The notes beneath the pieces are model-generated. The model did not search any database, had not been told where the DNA came from, and saw nothing but the letters and a program-made list of their open reading frames with translations. Positions 1 to 9,854 of a stretch of DNA of 64,000 nt are shown here, one piece after another. This DNA is from Pseudoalteromonas sp. EB27. GTDB taxonomy: Bacteria > Pseudomonadota > Gammaproteobacteria > Enterobacterales > Alteromonadaceae. Each line of letters starts with the position of its first letter. Positions within the stretch are counted from its first letter, which is position 1. A program made the translations under genes and the position numbers. The DNA lies in assembly GCF_001974875.1 (NCBI RefSeq), contig NZ_MTQD01000013.1:62001-126000 (forward strand). Direction: 5' to 3'.

Positions 1-213
1 GCCATTTCCTAAGTTTGCTTTTGGGCCTATATCTTCGCAAATACCAAGAAGTACATAGCGAATACCAAATTGAGCAGCGTCAATAAGTGCCTGTTGCAGG
101 TTTACTTGAGTGTCGAGCAAGGCCATTGATTGCCATGCTTTTTTTTCATTTACGCGGCTAGAACAAAGTGATCTAACCGCGCTTTCATCATATACTTTTA
201 AATGGGTGGTCAC
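1..213 (-). CDS. Arginase/formimidoylglutamase-family hydrolase, 5' part only
   Basis: Seventy-one codons are open on the minus strand from a GTG at 213 to the window edge, so this is the N-terminus of a longer gene. The residues LLGICEDIGPKANLGNG resemble the early G-x-x-E-D-x-G-P-x-x-N-x-G segment of arginase-superfamily (ureohydrolase) proteins, which use a binuclear manganese centre on guanidino or formimino substrates; the metal ligands lie beyond the edge. The GTG sits one base after the rraA stop codon (TAA at 217-215), so the two genes are probably co-transcribed and translationally coupled. The family call rests on a short motif and substrate cannot be judged. Confidence 0.6.
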   Translation of the reverse strand, partial: MTTHLKVYDESAVRSLCSSRVNEKKAWQSMALLDTQVNLQQALIDAAQFGIRYVLLGICEDIGPKANLGNG

Positions 214-214
214 G

Positions 215-712
215 TTATACTTCTACAACTTCCAATTCTAATTCTTCTGCAGATAAAACAATGCCTGTGCTATCAGCATAAATAAAGTCGTCATCAAAAA
301 ATGATACGCCTGCAAAGTTAACGCCTATAGCATCTTCGCCAGCACCTTCGCTGTCGGCTGCAACAGGAATAGAAGCAATTGCTTGAATGCCTAAATCGAG
401 TTCTTCAAGCTCATCAACATGGCGTACTGCGCCGTAAACAACAATCCCATTCCAGTTGTTTTCAAGTGCAAGTTCAGCCAATTCAATATCAATAAGTGCA
501 CGGCGAGTTGAGCCACCACCGTCAATAAGAAGTACTAAGCCTGTACCATCTTGAGAAAGTAATTCGCGGATCAGTTCATTATTTTCAAAACATTTAACCG
601 TTTTAATGCGGCCACCAAAACTGTGTCGACCACCAAAGTTGATGAACATTGGCTCTAGCACATCAACCACATCAGCAAAGTGGTCGCATAAATCAGAAGT
701 GCTGTAATCCAT
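215..712 (-). CDS. rraA: Regulator of ribonuclease activity RraA
   Basis: The 165-residue protein matches RraA throughout (E. coli RraA is 161 residues): N-terminal [12 protein letters not shown], then [28 protein letters not shown] and [14 protein letters not shown]. RraA is a small ring-forming cytoplasmic protein that binds RNase E and inhibits mRNA decay; the wider fold family also includes 4-hydroxy-4-methyl-2-oxoglutarate aldolases, so annotation as an aldolase-like protein would be an alternative. A good ribosome site (GAGGAT) lies just before the ATG at 712. It is first of a leftward pair with the arginase-family gene, and diverges from the PAP2 phosphatase gene across about 200 bp. 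Confidence 0.93.
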   Translation of the reverse strand: MDYSTSDLCDHFADVVDVLEPMFINFGGRHSFGGRIKTVKCFENNELIRELLSQDGTGLVLLIDGGGSTRRALIDIELAELALENNWNGIVVYGAVRHVDELEELDLGIQAIASIPVAADSEGAGEDAIGVNFAGVSFFDDDFIYADSTGIVLSAEELELEVVEV

Positions 713-917
713 TATTTTATCCTCAAAAGATACATTAATTTATACTTCAGTATACCCTCCTTATAAGCAATAACAACGACTTAATCGCAGTAAATTTAGG
801 CAAAACATGAGCTAGAACACTAATCGCAATAATAGTGTCTTAAAAGCGTCACTCAATTGTTATTTACAACACCTAAGCTAAATCGGTGTTCATATATTAT
901 GCAATGAGGGGTAAGTG

Positions 918-1457
918 ATGGGTAACAATAATATGTTTAAAAGGGCAGCTCTGCTAGATGAGCAATTATTTTTAACTCTATTTAATTGCAACTCACCGAA
1001 GTGGTTTAAAACAATGGCGTTCGGGTTATCTAAAAGCGGTGATGGTGGGCTTTACATACTCGTGTGTTTAGCAGTGTGGTGGCTTAGTAATAATGAGCAG
1101 CATCAATTATTACCTGTAGCGATATTGATTGGTTTTGCTTTAGAAAGACCTATTTATTTATTAGCTAAAAACAGATTTGCCCGGATCCGCCCATGCGACT
1201 GTTTAGTAAAAAATGCCTATATAGTACCAAGTGATAAATTTAGTTTACCCTCTGGTCACAGCGCTGCAGCGTTTTTAGTTGCAATTATACTAAGTCATTT
1301 TTTTCCTGAGTATGTATGGCTACTACTTAGTTGGGCTGCTGGTGTGGCTATTTCTCGTGTGATATTAGGCGTACACTTTCCAGCTGATATCGTTATTGGT
1401 GCGATTATTGGCAGTTTTTGTGGTTTATTTGCGTTAGCACTCGTGGTACCTGTATGA
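918..1457 (+). CDS. PAP2-family membrane phosphatase
   Basis: A 179-residue integral membrane protein with all three acid-phosphatase motifs of the PAP2 superfamily: KNRFARIRP (K-x6-R-P, about residue 88-96), PSGHSAAAF and SRVILGVHFPADIVIGA, interleaved with hydrophobic segments. Members dephosphorylate lipid phosphates such as undecaprenyl or phosphatidylglycerol phosphates at the inner membrane; the exact substrate cannot be read from sequence. ATG 918 is preferred over the GTG at 915 because GAGGGG at 906-911 sits at suitable distance. The stop overlaps the ATG of the glycosyltransferase that follows (ATGA at 1454-1457), so the pair is an operon and probably acts on a common lipid-linked glycan pathway (inference). 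Confidence 0.88.
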   Translation: MGNNNMFKRAALLDEQLFLTLFNCNSPKWFKTMAFGLSKSGDGGLYILVCLAVWWLSNNEQHQLLPVAILIGFALERPIYLLAKNRFARIRPCDCLVKNAYIVPSDKFSLPSGHSAAAFLVAIILSHFFPEYVWLLLSWAAGVAISRVILGVHFPADIVIGAIIGSFCGLFALALVVPV

Positions 1458-2488
1458 AAATATTGTATGGAGTGCAGGGCACCGGTAATGGTCATATAAC
1501 GCGAGCTAGGGTTATGGCTAGCTGCTTTAATAAACTCGGTATTGATGTTGATTATGTGTTTTCAGGACGAGCAAATAAAGATTATTTTGATATGCATGAA
1601 TTCTCAGATTATAAAGCGTATCGGGGCTTATCGTTTAGTACTGAAAATGGTCAAATAAAAAATTTAAAAACACTTAAAAATATGCGAATTTGTAAGCTGG
1701 TGAGAGATATAAAATCGCTTGACATAAAGCAGTACGATTTTGTACTTAATGACTTTGAGCCCGTTACAGCGTGGGCTGCAAAAAGAGCTGATATACCTGT
1801 TGTTGGCATTAGTCATCAAGCCGCATTTTTGTCAGATAACGTACCTATGTTTGGTCGAGGGATATTCAGAAAATCGCTAATTAAACATTATGCACCAGCG
1901 TCTACATACCTAGGCGTGCACTGGCAACCTTTTGCAAATAATATAATCCCGCCGTTTATTGCTCATCATAACCATGAAAACCCTGTCGCGGTGATGAACA
2001 AGGTATTGGTATATTTACCTTTTGAAAACTTAGATAGCATTGTTGATTACTTAAAAGACTTTCCCGAAAAAGAATTTTATTGCTATCACCCAAATGCCCG
2101 CAATGAATCTTTTGGACATATACATTTACGCTCCCCATCGCGTTTGAGTTTTTTAAACGACTTAGCAAACACGAGTGGAGTTATTGGTAATGCTGGGTTT
2201 GAGCTTGCCAGCGAAGCGCTTAAGTTAGGTAAAAAGTTACTATTAAAGCCTTTAAACGGACAATTTGAACAGACTGCAAATGCGCAAACATTGTTTGCTA
2301 TGGGTATGGCGCATGTAATGAACTATTTAAACCCGCAAGCTCTTGATGATTGGAATAGCGCACCACAAAATAAGCAAATAAATTACCCAAGCGATCCCGC
2401 GCCTTTAATTGACTGGTTGGTAAAAAAACAATGGAATAATACACAATCGTTACATAAAGGTTTATGGGACAGCGTGGGTTTAGAGTGA
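1454..2488 (+). CDS. Glycosyltransferase of the MJ1255/VC2487 type
   Basis: The 344-residue protein begins MKILYGVQGTGNGHITRAR, the glycine-rich N-terminal nucleotide-sugar motif of GT-B glycosyltransferases, and carries GVIGNAGFELASEALKLGK near residue 240-260, the donor-binding region of the C-terminal lobe (compare MurG-like G-G-x-x-x-x-E). It fits the family annotated MJ1255/VC2487 glycosyltransferase, whose substrate is unknown. The start is set by the ATGA overlap with the PAP2 stop. Coupling to a lipid phosphatase suggests a role in modifying an envelope glycolipid (inference). Confidence 0.8.
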   Translation: MKILYGVQGTGNGHITRARVMASCFNKLGIDVDYVFSGRANKDYFDMHEFSDYKAYRGLSFSTENGQIKNLKTLKNMRICKLVRDIKSLDIKQYDFVLNDFEPVTAWAAKRADIPVVGISHQAAFLSDNVPMFGRGIFRKSLIKHYAPASTYLGVHWQPFANNIIPPFIAHHNHENPVAVMNKVLVYLPFENLDSIVDYLKDFPEKEFYCYHPNARNESFGHIHLRSPSRLSFLNDLANTSGVIGNAGFELASEALKLGKKLLLKPLNGQFEQTANAQTLFAMGMAHVMNYLNPQALDDWNSAPQNKQINYPSDPAPLIDWLVKKQWNNTQSLHKGLWDSVGLE

Positions 2489-2597
2489 TAAACATAAAAA
2501 AGCGAGGAATAACAAAGAATAATAAAAAGTTAAATTAATGAGTCGCTTCGTATCTATCAGCTATAATAAATATGCATATTAAAAAAAGGCGTTAGCG

Positions 2598-4478
2598 ATG
2601 AATTTTTTACAAAACTTAACAATCAAACGACGTTTACAATTAAACGCAGTCGTTGTTGGTTTAGCAATGGTGGTCCTTTTATGCGTAATAATTTATGAAG
2701 CGAGAGCAACGCTAAGCTTGAATAAAACAATTCAGCTTGCTGAAGAGCTTAATATTCATGAATTAGAACTGCGTAAACATGAAAAAAACTTTCTTTTTTA
2801 TAAACAAAAAGAAGCATTAGACTTATTTGAACAAGATTATAATCAGCTTAAAAGTAAAATTGCTAAGCTGAACTTAATTATGCAAGAGCAGGGTATCGAA
2901 ACCCAAAAAATAAGCAATCTAGAGAGTTTAATAAGTGCTTATAACAATGATTTTATGAGTGTTGTTGTGCTACAAAAACGCATAGGGTTACATCCTACGG
3001 ATGGATTGTATGGCGAACTAAGAAGTGCAGTTCATGAGATTGAAAGTTTGATCAAAGAGCAAGGTGATTACAAACTCTTATCTTCAATATTACAGTTAAG
3101 ACGAGCTGAAAAAGATTTTATGCTACGTCTTGACCTTAAGTATTTAACTCGATTTGATGAAGGGGTTAATACTCTAAAGCAGCAAATCTCTCAGGCTCAA
3201 TTTGATAGTGGGTATACTGCTGAATTAAATGGCTTTCTAAACTCCTACCAAACTCAATTTCAGGCATTGGTAGAGGCACAGGTTGAATTGGGGCTAGATT
3301 TAAATTCAGGTGCACTCGGAGAAATGCGTAAAAGTGTTGAACAAAGTGATGCAATCGTTGCGCAGATCCTATTAAGCACTAAGCAACAGGTAGATAAAAG
3401 CGTTGAACAGGCACAGTTTTTAGCTATTCTTATTTTTGTGACTGCTGGCATTATTGTTTTAGTGTTGGTTTATTTCACGAGTCGCTCGATTATTGTGCCT
3501 ATAGAGCGGGTCTATCACACTATTAATGATATTCGTCGTAATAACGATTTGAGCGTAATGATAGAGCAAACAGGTAAAGACGAAATTACCACTATGACGG
3601 TCGACTTTAATAGCTTAATAGGCGATTTTAAGAACTTGATTAACGAAGTTAATGGTGCTTTAAATACGCTTAATGTGGCAACCGAACATTTATCAGAAAG
3701 TACTGCGGCAACAAGCTCTGGTATGCAAGAGCAATTGCATGAGGCTGATATGGTTGCAACTGCAGCTACTGAAATGCAGGCGACGATTCAAGATATTTCA
3801 CATAATACTGAAGCGGCCGCAAAAAAAGCCGAATCAACAAACCTAAGTGCTCAACAAGGGCGTAGTGAAGTAGACTCTACCGTTAAGCACATCAGGGCTC
3901 TATCTGATTCGTTAGGGAATGCATCAAATGTAGTATCTCAACTTGAAAAAGATGGCGAAACAATTGGGTCAGTGCTTGATGTAATCCGGGGTATTGCAGA
4001 TCAAACAAATTTACTTGCACTTAATGCGGCAATCGAAGCAGCTCGTGCTGGTGAGTATGGTCGTGGATTTGCTGTTGTTGCAGATGAGGTTCGTTCATTA
4101 GCAAAACGCACTCAAGAGTCTACAAGTGAGATTGAGAGTATTATAAGTACTTTACAGCAGCGTACTCAAGAAGTGGTAAGTATTATGCACAAATGTCGTT
4201 CTCAAGGCGATGAAAGTGCCTCGCAAGCAATTAAAGCCGGTGAGTTATTAGGCGCAATTACTGAAGATGTGCAAACAATAATGGAAATGAGCTCTCAAAT
4301 AGCGGTTGCTATTGACGAGCAAAGCCAGGTGGCATCAGAGGTTAATAAAAATGTAGTCAGAATTCGTGATATTGCGCAAGATGCAACTGAACATGCTGCT
4401 AAAAACGCCCAAACTAGCGAAGAAGTATCTGAGCAAGCTAGAGTGTTATTTAGCGCTATTGATAAGTTTAAAGTGTAA
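2598..4478 (+). CDS. Methyl-accepting chemotaxis protein with helical periplasmic sensor
   Basis: The 626-residue receptor has an inner-membrane topology with transmembrane helices near residues 14-33 and 273-293, an all-helical periplasmic domain of about 240 residues, a HAMP segment after the second helix and a long coiled-coil signalling domain. The signalling hairpin tip ([20 protein letters not shown], about residue 467) is canonical and should bind CheA/CheW. The periplasmic part carries two related R-x-x-E-K-x-F patterns ([12 protein letters not shown] and [11 protein letters not shown]), as in helical bimodular (HBM) sensor domains; this is a pattern match, and the ligand is unknown. 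There is no C-terminal CheR/CheB-tethering pentapeptide. Monocistronic, followed by a hairpin. Confidence 0.93.
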   Translation: MNFLQNLTIKRRLQLNAVVVGLAMVVLLCVIIYEARATLSLNKTIQLAEELNIHELELRKHEKNFLFYKQKEALDLFEQDYNQLKSKIAKLNLIMQEQGIETQKISNLESLISAYNNDFMSVVVLQKRIGLHPTDGLYGELRSAVHEIESLIKEQGDYKLLSSILQLRRAEKDFMLRLDLKYLTRFDEGVNTLKQQISQAQFDSGYTAELNGFLNSYQTQFQALVEAQVELGLDLNSGALGEMRKSVEQSDAIVAQILLSTKQQVDKSVEQAQFLAILIFVTAGIIVLVLVYFTSRSIIVPIERVYHTINDIRRNNDLSVMIEQTGKDEITTMTVDFNSLIGDFKNLINEVNGALNTLNVATEHLSESTAATSSGMQEQLHEADMVATAATEMQATIQDISHNTEAAAKKAESTNLSAQQGRSEVDSTVKHIRALSDSLGNASNVVSQLEKDGETIGSVLDVIRGIADQTNLLALNAAIEAARAGEYGRGFAVVADEVRSLAKRTQESTSEIESIISTLQQRTQEVVSIMHKCRSQGDESASQAIKAGELLGAITEDVQTIMEMSSQIAVAIDEQSQVASEVNKNVVRIRDIAQDATEHAAKNAQTSEEVSEQARVLFSAIDKFKV

Positions 4479-4487
4479 CTAACTTGA

Positions 4488-4519
4488 ACCCTGGATAGTA
4501 AATATCTTAACCAGGGTTT
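4488..4519. terminator. Hairpin between the chemoreceptor gene and the DUF971 gene
   Basis: AACCCTGG at 4488-4495 pairs with CCAGGGTT at 4512-4519, with a further inner GATA/TATC pairing. The stem is perfect, but only three T residues follow it on either strand, so it is a terminator-like structure and not a clear intrinsic terminator. It lies where the rightward chemoreceptor and leftward DUF971 genes converge. Confidence 0.5.
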
Positions 4520-4561
4520 AGGTTACTAATCTAAAATACCCACCTAAATTACCTGTAAGGT

Positions 4562-4936
4562 TTAAGGAATAAACTTTATTGGTACACTGTTTTTGTTTTG
4601 TTTGTGCTCGGCTACGCGTGCCAAATATTCATTGCTCAATGTTTGTTGCTGCGCTTGTAGTTTTTCAAAATAACTCCAGCTGAATAACCCACTGTTATGA
4701 CCATCATCGAAATCTAACCGCAGTGCATAATGCCCAACAGGTACTATATTTTTTATACCTACGGATTGCTTATTTAAAACCAGTTTCATAGGGCCAGAGC
4801 CATGACCCTGCACTTCAGCTGAGGGGGAGTGAACGCGTAAGAATTCACAGCTAAAGACTGCTTGGCTATCATCATCAAAATAAACATCTATGTTTTTACT
4901 TACACTATGATAATGCACTTTTATTACGTGTTTCAT
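4562..4936 (-). CDS. DUF971 (gamma-butyrobetaine-hydroxylase N-terminal-like) protein
   Basis: A 124-residue protein made of one DUF971 domain, recognisable from the segments CEFLRVHSPSAEVQGHG, VGHYALRLDFDDGHNSGLFSW and YFEKLQ. The domain is related to the N-terminal zinc/iron-associated part of gamma-butyrobetaine hydroxylase, but stand-alone bacterial copies have no settled function; some are linked to iron-sulfur metabolism. It follows hslU on the same strand, but the hslU terminator lies only 15 bp before its ATG, leaving no room for an ordinary promoter after it. Expression presumably needs read-through or a promoter inside hslU (inference). Confidence 0.8.
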   Translation of the reverse strand: MKHVIKVHYHSVSKNIDVYFDDDSQAVFSCEFLRVHSPSAEVQGHGSGPMKLVLNKQSVGIKNIVPVGHYALRLDFDDGHNSGLFSWSYFEKLQAQQQTLSNEYLARVAEHKQNKNSVPIKFIP

Positions 4937-4951
4937 TTTATATATCCCATT

Positions 4952-4978
4952 AAAAAGCCCCCAATCTGGAGGCTTTTA
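4952..4978 (-). terminator. Intrinsic terminator after hslU
   Basis: Read on the minus strand, AAAAGCCTCC, a five-base loop AGATT and GGGGGCTTTTT form a GC-rich stem (one G-U pair) followed by a T run. It begins 20 bp beyond the hslU stop and ends 15 bp before the DUF971 start codon. Confidence 0.8.
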
Positions 4979-4998
4979 GTATAACGTTTATATTCGTT

Positions 4999-6327
4999 TT
5001 ATAGAATGAAGCGGCTTAAGTCTTCATCTTCAACAAGTGCACCTAGATGTTTTTCAACGTAAGCGGCGTCAATGACAAGTGATGAACCTGCCTTTTCAGA
5101 AGCATCGTATGAAATTTCTTCCATCAATCTTTCCATCACAGTATGCAAGCGACGAGCACCGATGTTTTCGGTTTTTTCGTTAACTTGCCACGCTGCCTTA
5201 GCAATGCGCTCAATTGCATCATCACTAAACTCAATCGTTACTTGCTCAGTTTTAAGGAGCTCTCGTTGTTGCTCAGTAAGCGATGCATGCGGCTCTGTAA
5301 GGATACGCTTAAAGTCATCGGCAGTAAGTGCTTCAAGTTCTACTCGAATCGGTAAGCGACCTTGTAGCTCAGGTATCATGTCTGATGGTTTAGACATCTG
5401 GAACGCACCTGAGGCAATAAATAACATATGGTCAGTTTTAACCATGCCGTGCTTAGTGTTTACCGTTGAGCCTTCAATTAGAGGTAGTAAATCGCGTTGA
5501 ACACCTTCTCGGCTAACATCTGGGCCTGAAGAATCACCGCGCTTACAAATTTTGTCTATTTCATCTATAAACACAATACCGTTTTGCTCTACTGCAAAAA
5601 TAGCTTGTTCTTTTAGCTCTTCAGGGTTTACTAATTTAGCGGCTTCTTCTTCTGTTAATAGTTTGAAGGCTTCTTTAATTTTTAACTTACGTTTAGTACG
5701 TTTATCGCCGCCCATGTTTTGAAACATGCTTTGTAACTGGTTGGTCATATCTTCCATACCAGGAGGCGCCATAATTTCTACGTTTGATTGAGCTTGCGCT
5801 AATTCAATCTCGATTTCTTTATCATCTAGCTGACCTTCACGTAATTTTTTGCGAAATGTTTGGCGAGTAGATGAAGTATCGTCGCGTTGGCTTTCGCCAT
5901 ATTGGTCTTTAACAGGAGGTAAAAGTGCATCTAAGATACGCTCTTCTGCTGCTTCTTCGGCGCGATGTTTAAACTTTTTAGTTTGCTGTTCGCGAGTCAT
6001 TTTAATTGAAACATCAACGAGGTCACGTATGATCGTATCTACTTCTTTACCAACATAACCAACTTCAGTGAATTTAGTCGCTTCTACTTTAATGAATGGT
6101 GCGTTAGCAAGTTTTGCTAAACGGCGAGCAATTTCTGTTTTACCTACACCTGTCGGACCAATCATTAATATATTTTTTGGTGTTACTTCGCTGCGTAAAT
6201 CTTCATTTAATTGCATGCGGCGCCAGCGGTTACGAAGTGCAATAGCAACCGCTTTTTTAGCTTTAGCCTGACCTATAATGTGCTGATCTAGCTCGTGAAC
6301 AATTTCTCTTGGGGTCATATCAGACAT
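4999..6327 (-). CDS. hslU: ATP-dependent protease ATPase subunit HslU
   Basis: The 442-residue AAA+ unfoldase (E. coli HslU is 443) has Walker A GPTGVGKT at residues 57-64, Walker [11 protein letters not shown], the inserted I-domain rich in charged residues between them, a sensor region with GRLPIRVEL, and the C-terminal [10 protein letters not shown] tail that inserts into the HslV ring to activate it. HslU hexamers cap the HslV dodecamer and feed unfolded proteins to it in the cytoplasm. The gene starts 11 bp after the hslV stop, in the conserved ftsN-hslV-hslU order, and shares the heat-shock type promoter before hslV. Confidence 0.98.
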   Translation of the reverse strand: MSDMTPREIVHELDQHIIGQAKAKKAVAIALRNRWRRMQLNEDLRSEVTPKNILMIGPTGVGKTEIARRLAKLANAPFIKVEATKFTEVGYVGKEVDTIIRDLVDVSIKMTREQQTKKFKHRAEEAAEERILDALLPPVKDQYGESQRDDTSSTRQTFRKKLREGQLDDKEIEIELAQAQSNVEIMAPPGMEDMTNQLQSMFQNMGGDKRTKRKLKIKEAFKLLTEEEAAKLVNPEELKEQAIFAVEQNGIVFIDEIDKICKRGDSSGPDVSREGVQRDLLPLIEGSTVNTKHGMVKTDHMLFIASGAFQMSKPSDMIPELQGRLPIRVELEALTADDFKRILTEPHASLTEQQRELLKTEQVTIEFSDDAIERIAKAAWQVNEKTENIGARRLHTVMERLMEEISYDASEKAGSSLVIDAAYVEKHLGALVEDEDLSRFIL

Positions 6328-6338
6328 AATAGTTCCTA

Positions 6339-6857
6339 TTATAATTCTTCGATTGTTTGGAAGTTATTAGTAAATACGCAGATGTTGCCTGCAATAGTTA
6401 AGCTTTTCTCTACTATTTCACGAGCGCTTAAATCTGTATTTTCTAAAAGGGCAGTTGCAGCTGATTGCGCAAAGTTACCACCACTACCAATTGCAATTAA
6501 ATCGTTTTCTGGCTGAACTACATCGCCATTACCGGTAATAATTAAAGAGGCTGTTTCGTCTGCTACGGCGAGCAGCGCTTCGAGTTTTCGAAGTGCACGG
6601 TCACTTCGCCAATCTTTAGCCATTTCTACTGCGGCTTTAGTTAGGTTACCTTGGTGCATTTCTAATTTGCTTTCAAAACGTTCGAAAAGAGTGAAGGCAT
6701 CAGCAGTACCGCCGGCAAAACCAGCGATTACTTTGCCATTATAAAGACGTCGAACTTTGCGGGCGTTGCCCTTCATTACGGTGTTACCAAGTGAAACTTG
6801 GCCATCGCCGCCAATTACAACTTTGTCGCCGCGGCGAACACTTACGATAGTAGTCAT
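6339..6857 (-). CDS. hslV: ATP-dependent protease peptidase subunit HslV
   Basis: A 172-residue N-terminal nucleophile (Ntn) hydrolase of the proteasome beta family. The start is placed at the ATG at 6857 because HslV must begin Met-Thr: Met removal exposes the catalytic Thr1 ([11 protein letters not shown]). The upstream in-frame ATGs (MMRNN extension) would bury that threonine, and GAGGAA lies ideally before 6857. Later motifs [20 protein letters not shown] and [13 protein letters not shown] are typical. It forms the two-ring peptidase core partnered by HslU, encoded immediately downstream. Confidence 0.98.
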   Translation of the reverse strand: MTTIVSVRRGDKVVIGGDGQVSLGNTVMKGNARKVRRLYNGKVIAGFAGGTADAFTLFERFESKLEMHQGNLTKAAVEMAKDWRSDRALRKLEALLAVADETASLIITGNGDVVQPENDLIAIGSGGNFAQSAATALLENTDLSAREIVEKSLTIAGNICVFTNNFQTIEEL

Positions 6858-6915
6858 GTTATTCCTCATCATCGAGCTGCAGAGGCAACTCGTAAAAAAC
6901 GATTATGATGAGGTT

Positions 6916-6941
6916 ATATGGGTGAATGGTTTATTTTCAAG
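6916..6941 (-). promoter_or_regulatory. Probable heat-shock (sigma-32) promoter for hslVU
   Basis: On the minus strand CTTGAAA (6941-6935) and ACCCATAT (6923-6916) are separated by 11 bases, close to the sigma-32 consensus CTTGAAA-N(11-16)-CCCCATNT with one mismatch in the -10 box. The -35 box overlaps the ftsN stop codon, and transcription would begin roughly 50 bases before hslV. E. coli hslVU is a known sigma-32 operon, which supports the call. Confidence 0.65.
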
Positions 6942-7464
6942 TCCAGCCCCAAATTCCGCAGCCGACTATTTTTACACGTTTAAGTTTGTTTTTATCGCTT
7001 TCGGCTTGGCGTTTGGTTTTATAAGGACCTAAACGTACTTTATACCAAGTACCATTGCTGCCTTCAGCCTGTTTTATCTCAGAAATGAGCCCTGCAAATG
7101 CGATTTTAGCTTTTAACGATTCAGCTTGTGCATGAGTTCTGAAAGAACCGCACTGCATAACATAAGGACCTTTTTGCTCAAGTTCTTTTACTTCAACTTG
7201 AATCTCGTGGTTTCTAATTTCTTTAATAAATTCTGGTGTGCGTGGAATAACAACTTCCACTTTTGCGGGCGCAGATGGGTTTGCTTGTTTTTCGACAAGT
7301 TTTGGATCGGCATTACTTTTAATAAACCATAGTGTGTAGGCAAAACCACCTACGAGTAAGATGGCTATAACGGCTAAAAGAATAGGAAATGGTTTTTTAG
7401 CGGGTGCATTTTTTTTACTGTTTCTGCCTGCAGGCTTTTTATTAATATAATCGTGCTGTGCCAT
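6937..7464 (-). CDS. ftsN: Cell division protein FtsN (SPOR domain)
   Basis: A 175-residue bitopic membrane protein: a basic cytoplasmic tail (residues 1-26), one transmembrane helix (about 27-47), a periplasmic linker, and a C-terminal SPOR domain (about 99-170) with YVMQCGSFRTHAQAESLKAK and WYKVRLGPYKTKRQAE. FtsN is the late divisome protein that triggers septal peptidoglycan synthesis; SPOR binds glycan strands stripped of stem peptides. It is much shorter than E. coli FtsN (319 residues), mainly in the linker. Position between priA and hslV matches the gammaproteobacterial ftsN locus, which raises the call above a generic SPOR protein. Confidence 0.88.
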   Translation of the reverse strand: MAQHDYINKKPAGRNSKKNAPAKKPFPILLAVIAILLVGGFAYTLWFIKSNADPKLVEKQANPSAPAKVEVVIPRTPEFIKEIRNHEIQVEVKELEQKGPYVMQCGSFRTHAQAESLKAKIAFAGLISEIKQAEGSNGTWYKVRLGPYKTKRQAESDKNKLKRVKIVGCGIWGWT

Positions 7465-7484
7465 GGTGTTATTTTGGCCTTAAC

Positions 7485-9671
7485 CTAAATCATGTCTATA
7501 GGGTCTACGTCTAAGCTCCAGCGTACTTTTTGTGCAAGTTTACTGGTACTTAAATAATCAACCATTTGCGCAAGGTACTGATGTAATATGCGGCGATCTT
7601 GCGCTTGAATATGCAATTGAAAACGATACATACCTGCGACTCTTTCAAGTGGGGCAGGGATCGGACCGAGCAATTGTATACCAGATACCCCATTCACAGG
7701 AACCAAATCCGTCAAAAAATCGACGACTAGTTTAATACTATGCCCTTGTGCACGCACAATGGCCATATTTGTAATGGGCGGTAAGTCAGCATCATCGCGC
7801 TCACTCAGTGCAAAGCGGGCAAAGTCTTGGTAACCATTATTAACTAAGTCTTGTAAAAGAGGGTGTTCTGGAAAGTGTGTTTGTAATAACACTTGACCAG
7901 GCTCTCCTGAACGTCCAGCACGCCCCGCTACTTGGGTGACTAATTGCGCTAAATGTTCTGTCGCTCTGAAGTCGCATGAGTATAAGCCGCTATCTACATC
8001 TAAAATTATAACAAGGCTTACATCTGCAAAGTGATGGCCTTTGGCAAGCATTTGTGTTCCCACTAAAATGCGTGCGCCTCCTAGGTTGATTTCATCAAGT
8101 GCTTTTTCAAGGCTACCTTTACGACGAGTTGAATCGCGATCTATACGAGTAACAGGTGTATCAGGAAATTCGGTAGATAAAAACTCTTCAATTTGCTCTG
8201 TGCCTTTACCGTTAGGGAATATTTGTGTGCTCCCGCAATCAGGACATTGGTGAGGGACAGGGTACTGGTCGCCACAGTGATGACAGATCATTTGTCCAAT
8301 CGCTTTATGAAATGTAGCGCTGGTACTACAGCGTTTACATTCGCTCAACCAACCGCACTCATGACAAATTAGGGTTGGCGAGAAACCTCGGCGATTTAAA
8401 AATACCATAACCTGTTTACCGCGATTTAAATGCTGGCGCATAGTAGCAAGGCTTGCGTGGGCAATACCCGCTTGGTCGGGTTGGCCTTTCATATCGAGTA
8501 ACTTAAATTGGTTGTCGGTCGCTGTTTGTGCACGCTCAGTTAAGCTTAATAGCTGGTATTTGTTATTAATTGCCTTGTGAAGTGTTTCAAGCGCGGGTGT
8601 AGCGCTGCCTAATATAAGCGGGATTTTATGCTGAAAAGCTCTGTAAGCGGCTAAATCACGGGCATGGTAACGAAGGGTATCTTGTTGTTTAAATGACGAG
8701 TCGTGCTCTTCATCAACAACAATCATACCTAGTTTTAAAAATGGCAGAAAAATACTCGAACGCGTCCCAATAACTATCGCACAACTGCCTTTTTCGCAAA
8801 AGCGCCATGTTTGTAAGCGTTCGTTATCGGTAAGTGCTGAGTGCCAAAGCATAATGGGTGTATCAGGAAAGCGGCGACGAAAACGGTTTACAGTTTGTGG
8901 CGTTAAACCTATTTCTGGCACTAATACTAATGCTTGCTCACCACGTTTTAATACTTCTTCTAGGCACTGTAAATACACTTCTGTTTTACCACTGCCAGTG
9001 ACGCCTTCTAATAAAAAGCTGCTAAATCCAGTACTTTGATTTATTGCTGTACAGGCAACCGCTTGTTCTTTATTAAGTATAGGTTTGCTACCGACAGTTG
9101 GTACAACGCTTTGCCATTGGTTATCGTGTTCAATAGTTTGCGTAATAAGCTCTTTATCTATTAGGCTATCTATTGTTTTTTTACTAAAGCCCAGTGCCTT
9201 TAACTCAGTTAACGATGACTTACCTGATTGCGATAACTGTTTTAATAAGTTGAGCTGTGTTTTAGCTTTTAATGACGGTACTTTTGCGCCTTTTTCAGTT
9301 AAAGCAACCATATTAATACTGGTTTTATCAGGTGATTCACCTTGGCGAAGTACAGCGGGTAGCGCTATATGAATAGTTTCGCCTAAGGGATAGCAATAAT
9401 AGCGCGCGGTAAAGCTAAGGAGATCTAGGTGCTGAGTACTTAAAATAGGGGCGTCGTCTATTACCTCTATAATATTCTTAATTTTATCTAAAGGGACGTC
9501 GGTACTGCTTTTAATACCCAGAACAACAGCCACTTTTTTTTGGTTACCAAAAGGTACCAAAACGCGCATACCGGGTAGTAAAGGCGTTGAGAGGCCGCTG
9601 AGCTGTTCTTCTATTTTATAATCAAAGGTGCGTGGGAGCGGGACTTTAATAGCAACTTCAACAAAACTCAT
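7485..9671 (-). CDS. priA: Primosomal replication restart helicase PriA
   Basis: The 728-residue superfamily 2 helicase has an N-terminal 3'-DNA-binding domain, Walker A GVTGSGKT (residues 223-230), the DEEH Walker B in MIVVDEEHDSSFKQQ, and a cysteine-rich insertion (CHECGW, CKRCS, CHHCGD, CPDCGS) that binds two zinc ions, followed by QVAGRAGRSGEPGQ of helicase motif VI. PriA recognises stalled and recombined forks and loads DnaB through PriB/DnaT. It lies 20 bp upstream of ftsN on the same strand, diverging from rpmE as in related genomes. Confidence 0.98.
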   Translation of the reverse strand: MSFVEVAIKVPLPRTFDYKIEEQLSGLSTPLLPGMRVLVPFGNQKKVAVVLGIKSSTDVPLDKIKNIIEVIDDAPILSTQHLDLLSFTARYYCYPLGETIHIALPAVLRQGESPDKTSINMVALTEKGAKVPSLKAKTQLNLLKQLSQSGKSSLTELKALGFSKKTIDSLIDKELITQTIEHDNQWQSVVPTVGSKPILNKEQAVACTAINQSTGFSSFLLEGVTGSGKTEVYLQCLEEVLKRGEQALVLVPEIGLTPQTVNRFRRRFPDTPIMLWHSALTDNERLQTWRFCEKGSCAIVIGTRSSIFLPFLKLGMIVVDEEHDSSFKQQDTLRYHARDLAAYRAFQHKIPLILGSATPALETLHKAINNKYQLLSLTERAQTATDNQFKLLDMKGQPDQAGIAHASLATMRQHLNRGKQVMVFLNRRGFSPTLICHECGWLSECKRCSTSATFHKAIGQMICHHCGDQYPVPHQCPDCGSTQIFPNGKGTEQIEEFLSTEFPDTPVTRIDRDSTRRKGSLEKALDEINLGGARILVGTQMLAKGHHFADVSLVIILDVDSGLYSCDFRATEHLAQLVTQVAGRAGRSGEPGQVLLQTHFPEHPLLQDLVNNGYQDFARFALSERDDADLPPITNMAIVRAQGHSIKLVVDFLTDLVPVNGVSGIQLLGPIPAPLERVAGMYRFQLHIQAQDRRILHQYLAQMVDYLSTSKLAQKVRWSLDVDPIDMI

Positions 9672-9854
9672 AACAACTCAACCCGTAAAATTAATGCTGT
9701 AATGTACTAAAATTACCGTAAAAAACCTACTAGCAATAGTGCTTGAGGAAGAGATTGTTCACTTTTTTGGCTAAAACATAAATAAATACTTGTGTAGGGG
9801 AACGTTGTTGGATAAAATCCGCCACCAACAAATTTGTTTTAACGACGTATGGTG

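Noticed and set aside
817..838. Inverted repeat ACACTA...TAGTGT between rraA and the PAP2 gene
   Set aside because: Six-base arms with a ten-base AT-rich spacer are expected by chance, and no operator type fits.
5072..5500. A 142-codon rightward frame inside hslU
   Set aside because: It is antisense to conserved HslU sequence; Ser/Arg-rich composition is what codon shadows give.
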